From the NCBI RefSeq assembly GCF_042466115.1, contig NZ_JAXHBQ010000001.1, forward strand, positions 806,001 through 870,000: 64,000 nt of DNA. The letters are read 5' to 3'. Positions 27,120-35,744 of the stretch are shown piece by piece. Under the pieces are notes generated by a model that was not told the DNA's origin, searched no databases, and saw only the letters and a program-made list of their open reading frames with translations. The stretch's first letter is position 1. Each line of letters begins with the position of its first letter. Source of the DNA: SW4 sp042466115 (GTDB lineage: Bacteria; Pseudomonadota; Alphaproteobacteria; Rhodobacterales; Rhodobacteraceae). The position numbers and the translations under genes are program-made.

Positions 27120-28604
27120 GTGCCAAGTGACAATCACGCGCTGCAAATGCCCCCCGCCCATCCTTTTGATGACGATAAACTGAAAGAGGAATGCGGCGTG
27201 TTCGGCGTTGTCGGCGTGGCGGATGCAGCCAACTTTGTCGCCCTTGGCCTGCACGCGCTGCAACACCGTGGCCAGGAAGCAGGCGGTATCGTGTCGCACG
27301 ACGCTGACGCCGGTTTTTCGCAGGCCCGCCGGTTCGGCTATGTGCGCGACAGTTTTACCAGCCAGAAACTGATGGAAACCCTGCCCGGTGACATTGCCAT
27401 CGGCCATGTGCGCTATTCCACCGCCGGATCAAAGGGGCAAACCGCGATCCGCGATGTGCAGCCGTTCTTTGGCGAATTTTCCATGGGTGGCGCGGCGATT
27501 GCCCATAACGGCAATATCACCAACGCCATTGCCCTGCGCCGCGAGTTGATCGAACGCGGCTCGATCTTTCAATCTTCCAGCGACAGCGAATGCATCATTC
27601 ACCTGATGGCGCGTTCGATGGGCCGCCAGATTCCCGACCGTATGGAAGAAGCCCTGCGCAAGGTCGAAGGCGCATTTTCCGTGGTCGCAATGACCCGCAC
27701 CAAACTGATTGGCTGCCGCGACCCGTTGGGTGTGCGCCCGCTGGTGCTGGGCCGGATTGGTGACGGCTGGGCGCTGTCGTCGGAAACCTGCGCCCTGGAC
27801 ATCATCGGCGCGGAATTTGAACGCGAAATCGCGCCCGGCGAAATGGTGGTGATCACCGCCAAGGGCGTCGAAAGCCACTTTCCCTTCCGCCCTGCCAAAC
27901 CCCGTTTTTGCATCTTTGAACACGTCTATTTCAGCCGCCCCGACAGCATCCTTGGCGGGCGAAGCGTCTATGAAACCCGCGAGGCAATCGGCCGCGAACT
28001 GGCCAAGGAAGCACCCGTTGAGGCAGATCTGGTCTGCCCCGTGCCTGACAGCGGCACCCCCGCCGCCATCGGTTATTCGCTGCAAAGCGGCATTCCCTAC
28101 GCGATGGGGATCATCCGCAACCAGTATATGGGCCGCACCTTCATCGAACCCACCGAACAGATCCGCAACATGGGTGTGCGCCTGAAACTCAACGTCAACC
28201 GCGCCCTGATCAAGGGCAAGCGGGTGATTTTGGTCGATGACAGCGTGGTGCGCGGCACGACCAGCCGCAAGATCAAGGAAATGATCCTTGATGCGGGCGC
28301 GGCCGAGGTGCATTTCCGCATCGCCAGCCCGCCCACCGCATGGCCCTGCTTTTACGGGGTAGATACGCCCCAGCGCGAAAAGCTGCTGGCCGCCACCATG
28401 TCCGAGGATGAAATGCGCGACCACTTGCAGGTCGACAGCCTCAAATTCATCAGCCTTGACGGGCTGTATCGCGCCGTCGGCGAAGCAAAAGGGCGTGATC
28501 CTAACCAGCCGCAATACTGCGATGCCTGTTTCAGCGGCGAATACCCTGTGGCGCCTTCTGACATGCTGGAAACGGGTTTCCAGATGAAAACAGCCGCCGA
28601 ATAA
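27120..28604 (+). CDS. purF: Amidophosphoribosyltransferase
   Basis: 494-residue enzyme of the first committed purine step, making phosphoribosylamine from PRPP and glutamine. From the GTG at 27120 there is a 24-residue propeptide ending before catalytic Cys25 in EECGVFGV, then the Ntn glutaminase motifs LGLHALQHRGQEAGG and GHVRYSTAG. The PRTase motif is VILVDDSVVRGTTS. Cysteines in FCIFEHVYFSRPDS, WPCFYGVDT and YCDACFSGEYP match the four ligands of the [4Fe-4S] cluster in Bacillus-type PurF. GGAG upstream supports the GTG; ATG 27147 lacks a site. Confidence 0.95.
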   Translation: MPSDNHALQMPPAHPFDDDKLKEECGVFGVVGVADAANFVALGLHALQHRGQEAGGIVSHDADAGFSQARRFGYVRDSFTSQKLMETLPGDIAIGHVRYSTAGSKGQTAIRDVQPFFGEFSMGGAAIAHNGNITNAIALRRELIERGSIFQSSSDSECIIHLMARSMGRQIPDRMEEALRKVEGAFSVVAMTRTKLIGCRDPLGVRPLVLGRIGDGWALSSETCALDIIGAEFEREIAPGEMVVITAKGVESHFPFRPAKPRFCIFEHVYFSRPDSILGGRSVYETREAIGRELAKEAPVEADLVCPVPDSGTPAAIGYSLQSGIPYAMGIIRNQYMGRTFIEPTEQIRNMGVRLKLNVNRALIKGKRVILVDDSVVRGTTSRKIKEMILDAGAAEVHFRIASPPTAWPCFYGVDTPQREKLLAATMSEDEMRDHLQVDSLKFISLDGLYRAVGEAKGRDPNQPQYCDACFSGEYPVAPSDMLETGFQMKTAAE

Positions 28605-28698
28605 GCGCATTTTCGCCGGTTTTTCCGGTGTTGCCGCGTGACTGTTGCTGCGCCGCAGCATCCCTGACATTTGCCCGCCTTCTTTGAAGGATGGACCA

Positions 28699-28956
28699 AT
28701 GTCGAACCAAACCCCTGTCAACGTCGCGGCCCTTGCCCGCGCCGACACGCCGATCCCGCTGGACCGGGCCGTGCTGCTTGGCACGGTGCTGCGCGCCCAA
28801 GGGCCGCTGGCCCTGATCAGGCTGGCCAATGGTGACGTGCAGCGGATGACTTTGGGTGACACGCTGAACGGTGGCGAAATCATTGCCATTGACGAAGGGC
28901 GGGTCATTTTCGCACACGAAGGCCAACGCTGGACACTTGATCAACCGGGCCGCTAG
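28699..28956 (+). CDS. Small protein resembling the PilP/GspC-type beta domain, unknown function
   Basis: 85 residues with a GAAGGA ribosome-binding site. The pattern LGTVLRAQGPLALIRLANGDVQRMTLGDTL then GGEIIAIDEGRVIF recalls the small beta domain of PilP/GspC proteins (G-D-V-x-R-V-x-x-G-D). Only a weak pattern match supports this, and no signal peptide or membrane helix is present. It follows purF by 94 bases and precedes the sulfotransferase-like gene. Treat as conserved hypothetical. Confidence 0.55.
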   Translation: MSNQTPVNVAALARADTPIPLDRAVLLGTVLRAQGPLALIRLANGDVQRMTLGDTLNGGEIIAIDEGRVIFAHEGQRWTLDQPGR

Positions 28957-28997
28957 ACGGGGTTGCCGCCCCGCGCGCGGCGTCCTATTCACGGGGC

Positions 28998-29612
28998 ATG
29001 TTTCGCAAGTCCAAACCCGTTTCAACGCCGACCCGCATCTTTGTGCTTTGCACGGGGCGTTGCGGGTCGATGACACTGTCGCGCGCCACCGCGCATCTGG
29101 ACAATTACACCTCGGATCACGAGGCAAAGACCCACCTGACCGGCCCCGAGCGGTTCAATATCCCGGATCACCACATCGCAATCGACAACCGCCTTGCGTG
29201 GTTGCTGGGGCGGCTTGAGCGGGAATGGGGCGACAACGCCGCCTATATCCACCTCACGCGGGCGCCCGAAGCCACGGCGCAAAGTTTCGCCAAACGCGCC
29301 AATCAGGGCATCCTCAAGGCCTATCGCAACGATATCCTTGCCCGCTCAAAACAGCGCGCGCCCAAGACGAAACTGATCGAATATTGCCGCGATTACGTGG
29401 ACACGGTCACGCAGAACATCGACCTGTTCCTGCGCGACAAGACCCACAAGATGGACATGACGCTGGAAAACATCGGTCCCGATTTCGACCGGATGTGCGA
29501 CTGGATCGGCGCAACCGGTGATCTGGACGCCGCGCGCGCAGAACTGCGCGTGCAGCACAACGGGACACCGGCCAGCAAACCCCGCAAACCGGCGAAAAAG
29601 GGAACCCCATGA
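28998..29612 (+). CDS. Sulfotransferase-like protein
   Basis: 204 residues. The N-terminal strand-loop FVLCTGRCGSMTLSRA resembles the 5'-phosphosulfate-binding loop of PAPS-dependent sulfotransferases. YIHLTRAPEATAQSFAKR could provide the 3'-phosphate-binding Arg/Ser region (R-x-P-x-x-x-x-x-S). The C-terminus is Lys/Pro-rich. It is shorter than most sulfotransferases. The stop overlaps the following SDR gene by four bases (ATGA), so the two act together or are at least co-translated. Substrate unknown. Confidence 0.65.
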   Translation: MFRKSKPVSTPTRIFVLCTGRCGSMTLSRATAHLDNYTSDHEAKTHLTGPERFNIPDHHIAIDNRLAWLLGRLEREWGDNAAYIHLTRAPEATAQSFAKRANQGILKAYRNDILARSKQRAPKTKLIEYCRDYVDTVTQNIDLFLRDKTHKMDMTLENIGPDFDRMCDWIGATGDLDAARAELRVQHNGTPASKPRKPAKKGTP

Positions 29613-30253
29613 AAACCGCATTGATCACCGGCGCATCACGTGGCCTTGGCGCGGCACTGGCACTGGCGCTGGCCCGGACCCATCACATCATCGCCGTTGG
29701 CCGCACCACTGGCGCGCTGGAAGAACTTGACGACCGGATCAAGGCGGCGGGCGGGCAATCGACACTGGCTCCGATGGATATTTCCACCGATCCAGCCATG
29801 CAAACGCTCTGCCGTTCGATCTTTGATCGCTGGGGCAGCCTTGATCTTTGGGTGCACACGGCCATCCACGGCGCGCCCCTCGCGCCTGCATCACACATCG
29901 CGGAAAAGGACTTTGACAAAAGCGTGGCGATCAACCTGACAGCCACCTCGCGTTTGATTTCCTATGTGACGCCCCTTTTGGGCGAAAAGGGCCGCGCCGT
30001 GTTCTTTGACGATCCCCAAGCGGGCAATCCGTTCTTTGGCAGCTACGGCGCAACCAAGGGCGCACAGATAGCTCTGGCGCGGTCTTGGCAGGCGGAATTG
30101 GTGAAAACCGGCCCCGATGTGCGCATCCTGTCACCCAAGCCCATGCCAACGGGCACCCGTGCGCGGTTCTATCCGGGCGAGGACCGCGCGCCACTGGCCG
30201 ACATCCGCGCCGAGGCCGCGCGGCTGCTGCCTGAAATCCTTGATCCCGCCTGA
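29609..30253 (+). CDS. Short-chain dehydrogenase/reductase
   Basis: 214-residue Rossmann oxidoreductase. The cofactor loop TGASRGLGAALALAL starts at residue 6; Arg in the VGRT strand end suggests NADPH preference. The active-site Tyr-x-x-x-Lys is in SYGATKGAQIAL. The usual N-A-G motif is changed to HTAIHGAP. Translationally coupled to the preceding sulfotransferase-like gene. Substrate unknown. Confidence 0.85.
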   Translation: MKTALITGASRGLGAALALALARTHHIIAVGRTTGALEELDDRIKAAGGQSTLAPMDISTDPAMQTLCRSIFDRWGSLDLWVHTAIHGAPLAPASHIAEKDFDKSVAINLTATSRLISYVTPLLGEKGRAVFFDDPQAGNPFFGSYGATKGAQIALARSWQAELVKTGPDVRILSPKPMPTGTRARFYPGEDRAPLADIRAEAARLLPEILDPA

Positions 30254-30352
30254 GTCCCACAGGCCACGCTTTGGGCCGTAAGTGCCGCGCAAGCGCGCGA
30301 CCGCTTGCCGCCCTGCGCGCCCTCGCTTAGGTAGGGGAAAAGGGGCGAAACC

Positions 30353-31138
30353 ATGCGTATTCTTGTAACAAATGACGACGGGATCAACGCCCCCGGATTG
30401 GTCGTGCTTGAAGCCATCGCGCGCGACATTGCTGGCGTGGGCGGCGAAGTCTGGGTCGTCGCGCCCGCCTTTGAACAATCCGGCGTGGGTCACTGCATCA
30501 GCTATACCCACCCGATGATGATCGCCGAATTGTCTGACAAGCGGTTTGCCGCCGAAGGATCGCCCGCCGATTGCGTGCTTGCAGGGCTTTACGATGTGAT
30601 GTCGGACGGTGCGCCAGATCTGGTGCTGTCTGGCGTGAACCGTGGCAATAACGCCGCCGAAAACACGCTTTATTCCGGCACCATCGGCGCCGCGATCGAG
30701 GCCGCGTTGCAGGGCATCCCCGCCATCGCCCTGTCGCAGTTTTTTGGCCCCGACAATGCCAGCCTGGATGACCCGTTCGAGGCCGCCGTGCAGCACGGCA
30801 CCGCCACCGTGCGTGCGCTGCTGGATCAGGGCATCTGGGACACCGAAGATTACCGCCTGTTCTACAACGTCAACTTTCCGCCTGTGCCCGCATCGGCCGT
30901 CAAGGGCCGCGCCGTCACCACCCAAGGCTATCGCAAGGACACGTTTTTCAGCGTCGAACCGCACCACGCGCCCTCGGGGCGCAAGTTTCTGTGGGTCAAG
31001 GGTGGCCCCCAGCATATCCCCACCGCACAAGGCACCGATTCCGCGGCCTGTCTGGACGGATATATCGCCATAACCCCAATGCGCGCTGATCTTACGGCCC
31101 ATGACACCATCGCGACCCTACAGGAGCGTCTGGGGTGA
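30353..31138 (+). CDS. surE: 5'/3'-nucleotidase SurE
   Basis: 261-residue metal-dependent phosphatase hydrolysing nucleoside monophosphates, linked to stress survival. Metal-site motif MRILVTNDDGINAPG is at the N-terminus, VVAPAFEQSGVGH at about 37-49, and LSGVNRGNNAAENTLYSGT at about 90-108. Length is typical. The stop overlaps the GTG start of pcm (GTGA), the conserved surE-pcm arrangement. Confidence 0.96.
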   Translation: MRILVTNDDGINAPGLVVLEAIARDIAGVGGEVWVVAPAFEQSGVGHCISYTHPMMIAELSDKRFAAEGSPADCVLAGLYDVMSDGAPDLVLSGVNRGNNAAENTLYSGTIGAAIEAALQGIPAIALSQFFGPDNASLDDPFEAAVQHGTATVRALLDQGIWDTEDYRLFYNVNFPPVPASAVKGRAVTTQGYRKDTFFSVEPHHAPSGRKFLWVKGGPQHIPTAQGTDSAACLDGYIAITPMRADLTAHDTIATLQERLG

Positions 31139-31776
31139 GCCATACCGCCGAAACCAAAATGCAGTTCCTGTTCAAGCTGCGCTCAAAGGGCGTGACGGAC
31201 AAGCGCACCCTGACGGCGATGGAAAAGACCGATCGTGCCCTGTTCGTGCGTGGCCACTTTGCTGATCGCGCCTACGAGGACATGCCCCTGCCGATTTCCT
31301 GTGGCCAGACGATCAGCCAGCCGTCTGTCGTGGGGCTGATGACGCAGGCGCTGAACGTGCAGCCGCGCGACAAGGTTCTGGAGGTCGGCACCGGGTCCGG
31401 TTATCAGGCGATGATCCTGTCCCACCTTGCGCGGCGGGTCTATACGGTGGATCGCTACAAGCGTCTGGTCACCGAGGCCCGCGCCATTTTCGACGCTGCC
31501 GATATCACCAATATCACCGCCTTTACCGCCGATGGCAGCCATGGATTGCCCGATCAGGCCCCCTTTGATCGCATCCTTGTGACCGCCGCCGCCGAGGACC
31601 CGCCCGGCCCCCTCTTGGCGCAACTGCGGATCGGGGGTATCATGGTCGTGCCCGTTGGCCAGTCTGACGCGGTTCAAAGCCTGATCCGCGTGACACGCAC
31701 GGATACAGGCTTTGACTATGACGAATTGCGACCGGTTCGGTTTGTGCCTTTGCTGGAAGGTATCGGGCAGGACTGA
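31135..31776 (+). CDS. pcm: Protein-L-isoaspartate O-methyltransferase
   Basis: 213-residue SAM-dependent repair enzyme methylating isoaspartyl residues. GTG start at 31135 with AGGAG upstream, overlapping the surE stop. Motif I VLEVGTGSGYQAMIL, LPISCGQTISQPSVVGLM and RILVTAAAEDPPGPLLAQL are family signatures. In place in the surE-pcm-nlpD order known from many proteobacteria. Confidence 0.96.
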   Translation: MSHTAETKMQFLFKLRSKGVTDKRTLTAMEKTDRALFVRGHFADRAYEDMPLPISCGQTISQPSVVGLMTQALNVQPRDKVLEVGTGSGYQAMILSHLARRVYTVDRYKRLVTEARAIFDAADITNITAFTADGSHGLPDQAPFDRILVTAAAEDPPGPLLAQLRIGGIMVVPVGQSDAVQSLIRVTRTDTGFDYDELRPVRFVPLLEGIGQD

Positions 31777-31829
31777 CGACAGAAAATAATGACGGCCCAA
31801 AAGGGTCGCGTAGATGAGGATTGCAGACC

Positions 31830-33026
31830 ATGGCGACATTCACGCCCCGCCCCCTTACGTCCAAGGCCAAGCTGATGCTGGCCGGTTGCGCCATCGCCTT
31901 GGTGGCTGCCTGCGACGCCGATGGCAATTTCGACATTGACCTGCGTGATCTTGGCGGTGGCGGGCTTGATACCTCGGCGGCGGCGCAAAACATCACCGCG
32001 CGCCCGCGTCCCGACGACCGCGGCGTGATTTCCTATCCCAATTATCAGGTGGTCGTCGCCGAACGCGGTGAAACCGCGCGTATGGTTGCGGACCGCCTTG
32101 GTCTGAACGCCGAAGAACTGGCAAGCTATAACGGCATCAATCCCGATGTGCCGCTGCGCCGCGATGAAATCATCGCCCTGCCAAACCGTGTCGCCGAACC
32201 CTCGCCTGCAACCGGCGCGGTCATGACCGGCCCGATCCAGCCCTCGGCGATTGATGTGACAACCCTTGCCGGTGCCGCGATTGACCGCGCAGGCCCGCAA
32301 GAACCAGTGGCGCAACCCGCAACAACGCCCGCCCCCCAAACCGGCAGTGAACCGATCCGCCACCGTGTGGCGCGCGGCGAAACCGCCTATTCCATCGCCC
32401 GGCTTTATGATGTGCCGGTGCGCAGCCTGTCGGACTGGAACGGCCTTGGCGCTGATCTGGCCCTGCGTGAAGGGCAGTTTGTGCTGATCCCGGTTGCTGG
32501 CGCAACGCCGCCCGCGACCACACCTATGGTCGAAGAACCCGGCACCGGCAGCGCGACACCCGTGCCACCCAGTGCCGCCGAACCCCTGCCCGACGATGAC
32601 ACCACCGCAGCGGCTGCGCCCGTTGTTGCCCCGCCCGCGCCCGATCTGGGCGAGCGCACGACAACACCTGCCACCAGCGCGCCGTTCATCTATCCGGTGC
32701 AGGGCAGCATAATTCGTGAATATGCCCGTGGCCGCAACGAAGGCATCGACATCGGCGTGCCCGCCGGCACGCCCGTCAAGGCCGCCGCCGCCGGCACCGT
32801 CGCCGCTGTGACGACCGATACCAACGGCATCGCCATCGTCGTGATCAAACACACCGGCAATATCCTGACGGTTTACACCAATCTTGACGGCTTGCGCGTG
32901 TCCAAGGACGATAGCGTGACCCAAGGGCAAACCATCGCCACCGTGCGCGAGGGCAGCCCCAGTTTCGTGCATTTCGAGGTGCGTGACGGGTTGGAAAGCG
33001 TCGATCCGACAGATTACCTGCCCTAA
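31830..33026 (+). CDS. nlpD: NlpD-like LysM / degenerate M23 lipoprotein
   Basis: 398 residues from ATG 31830 (GAGGA site ten bases upstream). The lipoprotein signal contains two candidate lipoboxes, LAGC (Cys20) and VAAC (Cys28). Two LysM domains lie at about 70-112 and 175-220, separated by Pro/Thr-rich linkers, then a LytM/M23 domain from about 290. The usual H-x-x-x-D zinc motif reads NEGIDIG, so the His is missing, as in E. coli NlpD, which activates amidases instead of cutting peptidoglycan. The last segment VHFEVRDG retains one family His. Context surE-pcm supports NlpD. Its stop overlaps the convergent ATPase gene by four bases. Confidence 0.88.
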   Translation: MATFTPRPLTSKAKLMLAGCAIALVAACDADGNFDIDLRDLGGGGLDTSAAAQNITARPRPDDRGVISYPNYQVVVAERGETARMVADRLGLNAEELASYNGINPDVPLRRDEIIALPNRVAEPSPATGAVMTGPIQPSAIDVTTLAGAAIDRAGPQEPVAQPATTPAPQTGSEPIRHRVARGETAYSIARLYDVPVRSLSDWNGLGADLALREGQFVLIPVAGATPPATTPMVEEPGTGSATPVPPSAAEPLPDDDTTAAAAPVVAPPAPDLGERTTTPATSAPFIYPVQGSIIREYARGRNEGIDIGVPAGTPVKAAAAGTVAAVTTDTNGIAIVVIKHTGNILTVYTNLDGLRVSKDDSVTQGQTIATVREGSPSFVHFEVRDGLESVDPTDYLP

Positions 33027-33862
33027 ATCTGGACGCCCTGACGTCCCGCCAGATCGGTGAAATACTGCCAGGCCACGCGCCCCGAACGGGATCCGCGCGT
33101 GGCCTGCCATTCAATCGCTTCGGCGCGCAGGGTTTCATCTGTGATTTCAACGCCGTAGGCATCGCAATAGCCACGGATCATCGCCAGATATTCGTCCTGA
33201 TCACAAGGGTGGAACCCCAGCCACAGCCCGAACCTGTCTGACAGCGACACCTTTTCCTCGACCGCCTCGCTTGGCGAAATCGCGGTCTGGCGTTCGTTTT
33301 CAATCATGTCACGCGGCATCAGGTGGCGGCGGTTCGATGTGGCATAAAGCACGACATTCGCGGGCCGACCCTCGATCCCGCCATCCAGCACCGCCTTGAG
33401 GGATTTATAATGTGCATCGTCATGGCCAAATGACAGATCGTCGCAAAACAGGATAAAGCGTTCCGCGCGGCCCCGCAGCAGCGCCAGACAGCGGCCGATA
33501 CTGGGCAGGTCTTCACGCTGCACTTCGACGATTTTCAGATGTTCATGCTCTGGATAAAGCGCGCCGTGTATCGCCTTGACAAGACTCGACTTTCCCATGC
33601 CACGCGCGCCCCACAAAAGGGCGTTGTTGGCAGGCAATCCACGGGCAAACTGCGCTGTGTTTTCCAGTAAGGTATCACGCGAACGGTTCACACCCACCAG
33701 CAGTGACAGGTCCACGCGGTTGACCTGTTGCACAGGTTCCAGTCGGTCAGGATCGGTGTGCCAGACAAAGGCAGGCGCAGCAGCAAAATCAGGCGCGGCA
33801 AGCGGTGCAGGCGCCATGCGGTCCAGCGCATCGGCGATGCGGCGCAGGACCTTTTTGCTCAC
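33023..33862 (-). CDS. DUF815-family AAA+-type ATPase
   Basis: 279 residues. Walker A is WGARGMGKSSLVKA at about 84-97; Walker B is FILFCDDLSF, with a sensor-1-like VLYATSNRRHLM; the family segment LSDRFGLWLGFHPCDQDEYL follows. DUF815 proteins are uncharacterised P-loop ATPases. Its start overlaps the tatC stop by four bases, so it is the last gene of tatA-tatB-tatC-DUF815. A function with the Tat translocase is possible but unproven. Confidence 0.88.
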   Translation of the reverse strand: MSKKVLRRIADALDRMAPAPLAAPDFAAAPAFVWHTDPDRLEPVQQVNRVDLSLLVGVNRSRDTLLENTAQFARGLPANNALLWGARGMGKSSLVKAIHGALYPEHEHLKIVEVQREDLPSIGRCLALLRGRAERFILFCDDLSFGHDDAHYKSLKAVLDGGIEGRPANVVLYATSNRRHLMPRDMIENERQTAISPSEAVEEKVSLSDRFGLWLGFHPCDQDEYLAMIRGYCDAYGVEITDETLRAEAIEWQATRGSRSGRVAWQYFTDLAGRQGVQI

Positions 33863-34749
33863 GGCTCCGGCTCCTCTTCCAGCTCCTCGTCACCGAAATC
33901 CTCGTCAAACAGGCTTTCGCCCTCTGCGATGATGCCTTCCTCGCGGGCACGCTTGTCTTTGCCACGCTCGACACGCTTCACAAGTTGGATCGAGATTTCA
34001 TAGAGACCGTAAACCACAACAAACAGAATGACCTGCGTGATAACATCCGGTGGCGTAACCAGTGCAGCAAGCAAAAGTATCCCGACAACCGCATATTTGC
34101 GCACATTCTTCAAACCTACCGAACTGACCAATCCAGCTTTTCCCAAGAGGGTCAGCAGCACTGGAAGCTGGAAACACATTCCGAAAGCGACAATGAACTT
34201 GATCGTAAGGTTAAGGTAAGATTGCGCCGAACCCTGAAATGCGATCGCGGCGATGCCTCCGCTTTCGACTTCAGTGTCACCGCTTAACGTCCCAGGTTGC
34301 TGGAAGCCCAAGAAGAAATCAAAAGCAAGCGGTGTAACGACATAGAAAGCAAACGATGCGCCAAGGAAAAACATGAACGGTGAAGCGATCAGGAAGGGCA
34401 GAAACGCGCCCTTTTCGTTCTTATAGAGACCCGGCGCAACAAAGCGCCACATTTGATAGCTGATTACTGGGAATGAAAGAATGAGGCCACCAAGAAGCGA
34501 TATAGAAACTGCTACGAAAAAGCCCTCTTGAAGAGCAATCAGAATTAGCCCGCAATCCTCTTGTCCACGTGCTGCCATAGTTGAACAAAGCGGTTCGGTC
34601 AGGAAATTAAAGATTGGGTTCCAGACGGTAAAACAAATTACCATCCCAACAACGAAAGCCATCGCTGACCGCATCAGCCGCGTGCGCAATTCAGCCAGAT
34701 GTTCGATCAGCGGGGCGCTGGAGTCTTCAATCTCGTCCGTCGCGCTCAT
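33859..34749 (-). CDS. tatC: Sec-independent protein translocase TatC
   Basis: 296-residue, six-helix core of the twin-arginine translocase, which recognises signal peptides of folded proteins. Signatures: PLIEHLAELRTRL at the N-terminus, SFPVISYQMWRFVAPGLYKNEK and the FYVVTPLAFDFF helix. The C-terminal tail is charged (Glu/Asp-rich). Overlaps tatB and the DUF815 gene by four bases each. Odd: the body of the gene (about 33970-34690) is visibly poorer in G+C than its neighbours; two 60-base lines counted by hand have 27 G+C each, against 38 in a tatB line. The coding frame is intact. Confidence 0.95.
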   Translation of the reverse strand: MSATDEIEDSSAPLIEHLAELRTRLMRSAMAFVVGMVICFTVWNPIFNFLTEPLCSTMAARGQEDCGLILIALQEGFFVAVSISLLGGLILSFPVISYQMWRFVAPGLYKNEKGAFLPFLIASPFMFFLGASFAFYVVTPLAFDFFLGFQQPGTLSGDTEVESGGIAAIAFQGSAQSYLNLTIKFIVAFGMCFQLPVLLTLLGKAGLVSSVGLKNVRKYAVVGILLLAALVTPPDVITQVILFVVVYGLYEISIQLVKRVERGKDKRAREEGIIAEGESLFDEDFGDEELEEEPEP

Positions 34750-35309
34750 GAGTCACCTTTGGGGGCTGCGGGCTTTTTCGCGGCAGGTTTCTTGGTTGCC
34801 GGTTTCTTGGCGGGCGTTTTCTTGGCTGCTGGTTTCTTGGCGGGCGTTTTCTTTGCCGCTGGTTTCTTTGCCGCTGGCTTCTTTGCTGCTGGCTTCTTCG
34901 CGGCCGGCTTGGCTGTTTCCGCCTCTGCCTCGGCCTCCTCGCGTGCCTTGCGCTCTGTGGCGGCCTTGGCCATCGCTTCGTCGATCTTGGCGCGGGCTTC
35001 CTGGCGTTCCTTGGACAGGGCCGTAGTGGCCGGACCGGCCTTGGCCGCCCCCATGCCGCTGGCCTCGCGAATTTTGTCGGCGCCGAATTTCTTGGGGTTG
35101 GCGGCCGCATTCAGGGTTTTCTGGATTTCGCTGACACCGGCCTGATCGGCGGCAGCGTTCATTGCGCTGGAAAACTCGCGCGCCATGCCCTTGGCCTTGC
35201 CCACAAACTGCCCGACCGTCTTGAACAGCACGGGCAAATCCTTGGGGCCGACCACGATCAGCGCCACGATGCCGACCACCATTAACTCGCTCCAGCCAAG
35301 GCCGAACAT
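34746..35309 (-). CDS. tatB: Sec-independent translocase subunit TatB
   Basis: 187 residues. The N-terminal membrane helix with hinge MFGLGWSELMVVGIVALIVVGPKDLP (Glu8 and the G-P-x-D hinge) identifies TatB. An amphipathic helix continues to about residue 60, then a Glu/Ala-rich segment and a long low-complexity Ala/Lys/Pro tail of A-A-K-K-P-type units (about 130-185) encoded by short tandem DNA repeats at about 34760-34910. The tail length probably varies between strains. Overlaps tatC by four bases. Confidence 0.93.
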   Translation of the reverse strand: MFGLGWSELMVVGIVALIVVGPKDLPVLFKTVGQFVGKAKGMAREFSSAMNAAADQAGVSEIQKTLNAAANPKKFGADKIREASGMGAAKAGPATTALSKERQEARAKIDEAMAKAATERKAREEAEAEAETAKPAAKKPAAKKPAAKKPAAKKTPAKKPAAKKTPAKKPATKKPAAKKPAAPKGDS

Positions 35310-35339
35310 AGGCGTACCCTTTGCTTAGGTCACAGGCGC

Positions 35340-35552
35340 TCAGGCCTTGTCTTTGTCTTCCTCGGGGGTGACATCGCGGGCGGACTCGGCCTGCTCGTCA
35401 ATCTCTTTGGTGGAATCATCCACGCCTTTCTTGAAGGCGGTGATGCCCTTGCCCACTTCGCCCATAAGCGATGAAATCTTGCCGCGGCCAAACAGAACCA
35501 ACACGACAACGGCGATCAAAAGAAGGCCCGGTAGGCCGATATTGTTAAGCAT
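35340..35552 (-). CDS. tatA: Sec-independent translocase subunit TatA
   Basis: 70 residues: an N-terminal membrane helix (LPGLLLIAVVVLVLFG), the FGRGKISSLM hinge and amphipathic helix with GKGITAFKKG, then an acidic tail. This is the pore-forming Tat subunit. First gene of the tatABC-DUF815 unit; 30 bases separate it from tatB. Confidence 0.94.
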   Translation of the reverse strand: MLNNIGLPGLLLIAVVVLVLFGRGKISSLMGEVGKGITAFKKGVDDSTKEIDEQAESARDVTPEEDKDKA

Positions 35553-35686
35553 GTGAAACTCTCCCGTAGGGGGCGGAATGTCCGGCCCAAGTCTAAGTCA
35601 GGCACTTAGATAAGCGCTGCAACGCGGCAATGGAAGCCCGAAAATGCGCGGCAAACCCCTTTTTTGCAAGGGTTTTGCTGATTTAG

Positions 35687-35724
35687 TGACAAAAACTTGT
35701 CAACTGTCAGTTTTCTGTCAAAAC
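35687..35724. promoter_or_regulatory. Inverted repeats between tatA and the YafY-type regulator
   Basis: In the 192-base divergent gap, TGACAA (35687-35692) and TTGTCA (35697-35702) form perfect arms with a 4-base spacer, and GTTTT (35710-35714) and AAAAC (35720-35724) form a second repeat. TGTCA occurs three times in 22 bases. The second arm of the first repeat could also serve as a -35 (TTGTCA) for the regulator gene. An autoregulatory operator is plausible; the binding protein is not established. Confidence 0.35.
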
Positions 35725-35744
35725 TTGCCTGAAAGGAGATCAAG

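Noticed and set aside
34760..34910. Short tandem DNA repeats in tatB
   Set aside because: They encode the usual Ala/Lys/Pro low-complexity TatB tail and are not a CRISPR or mobile element.
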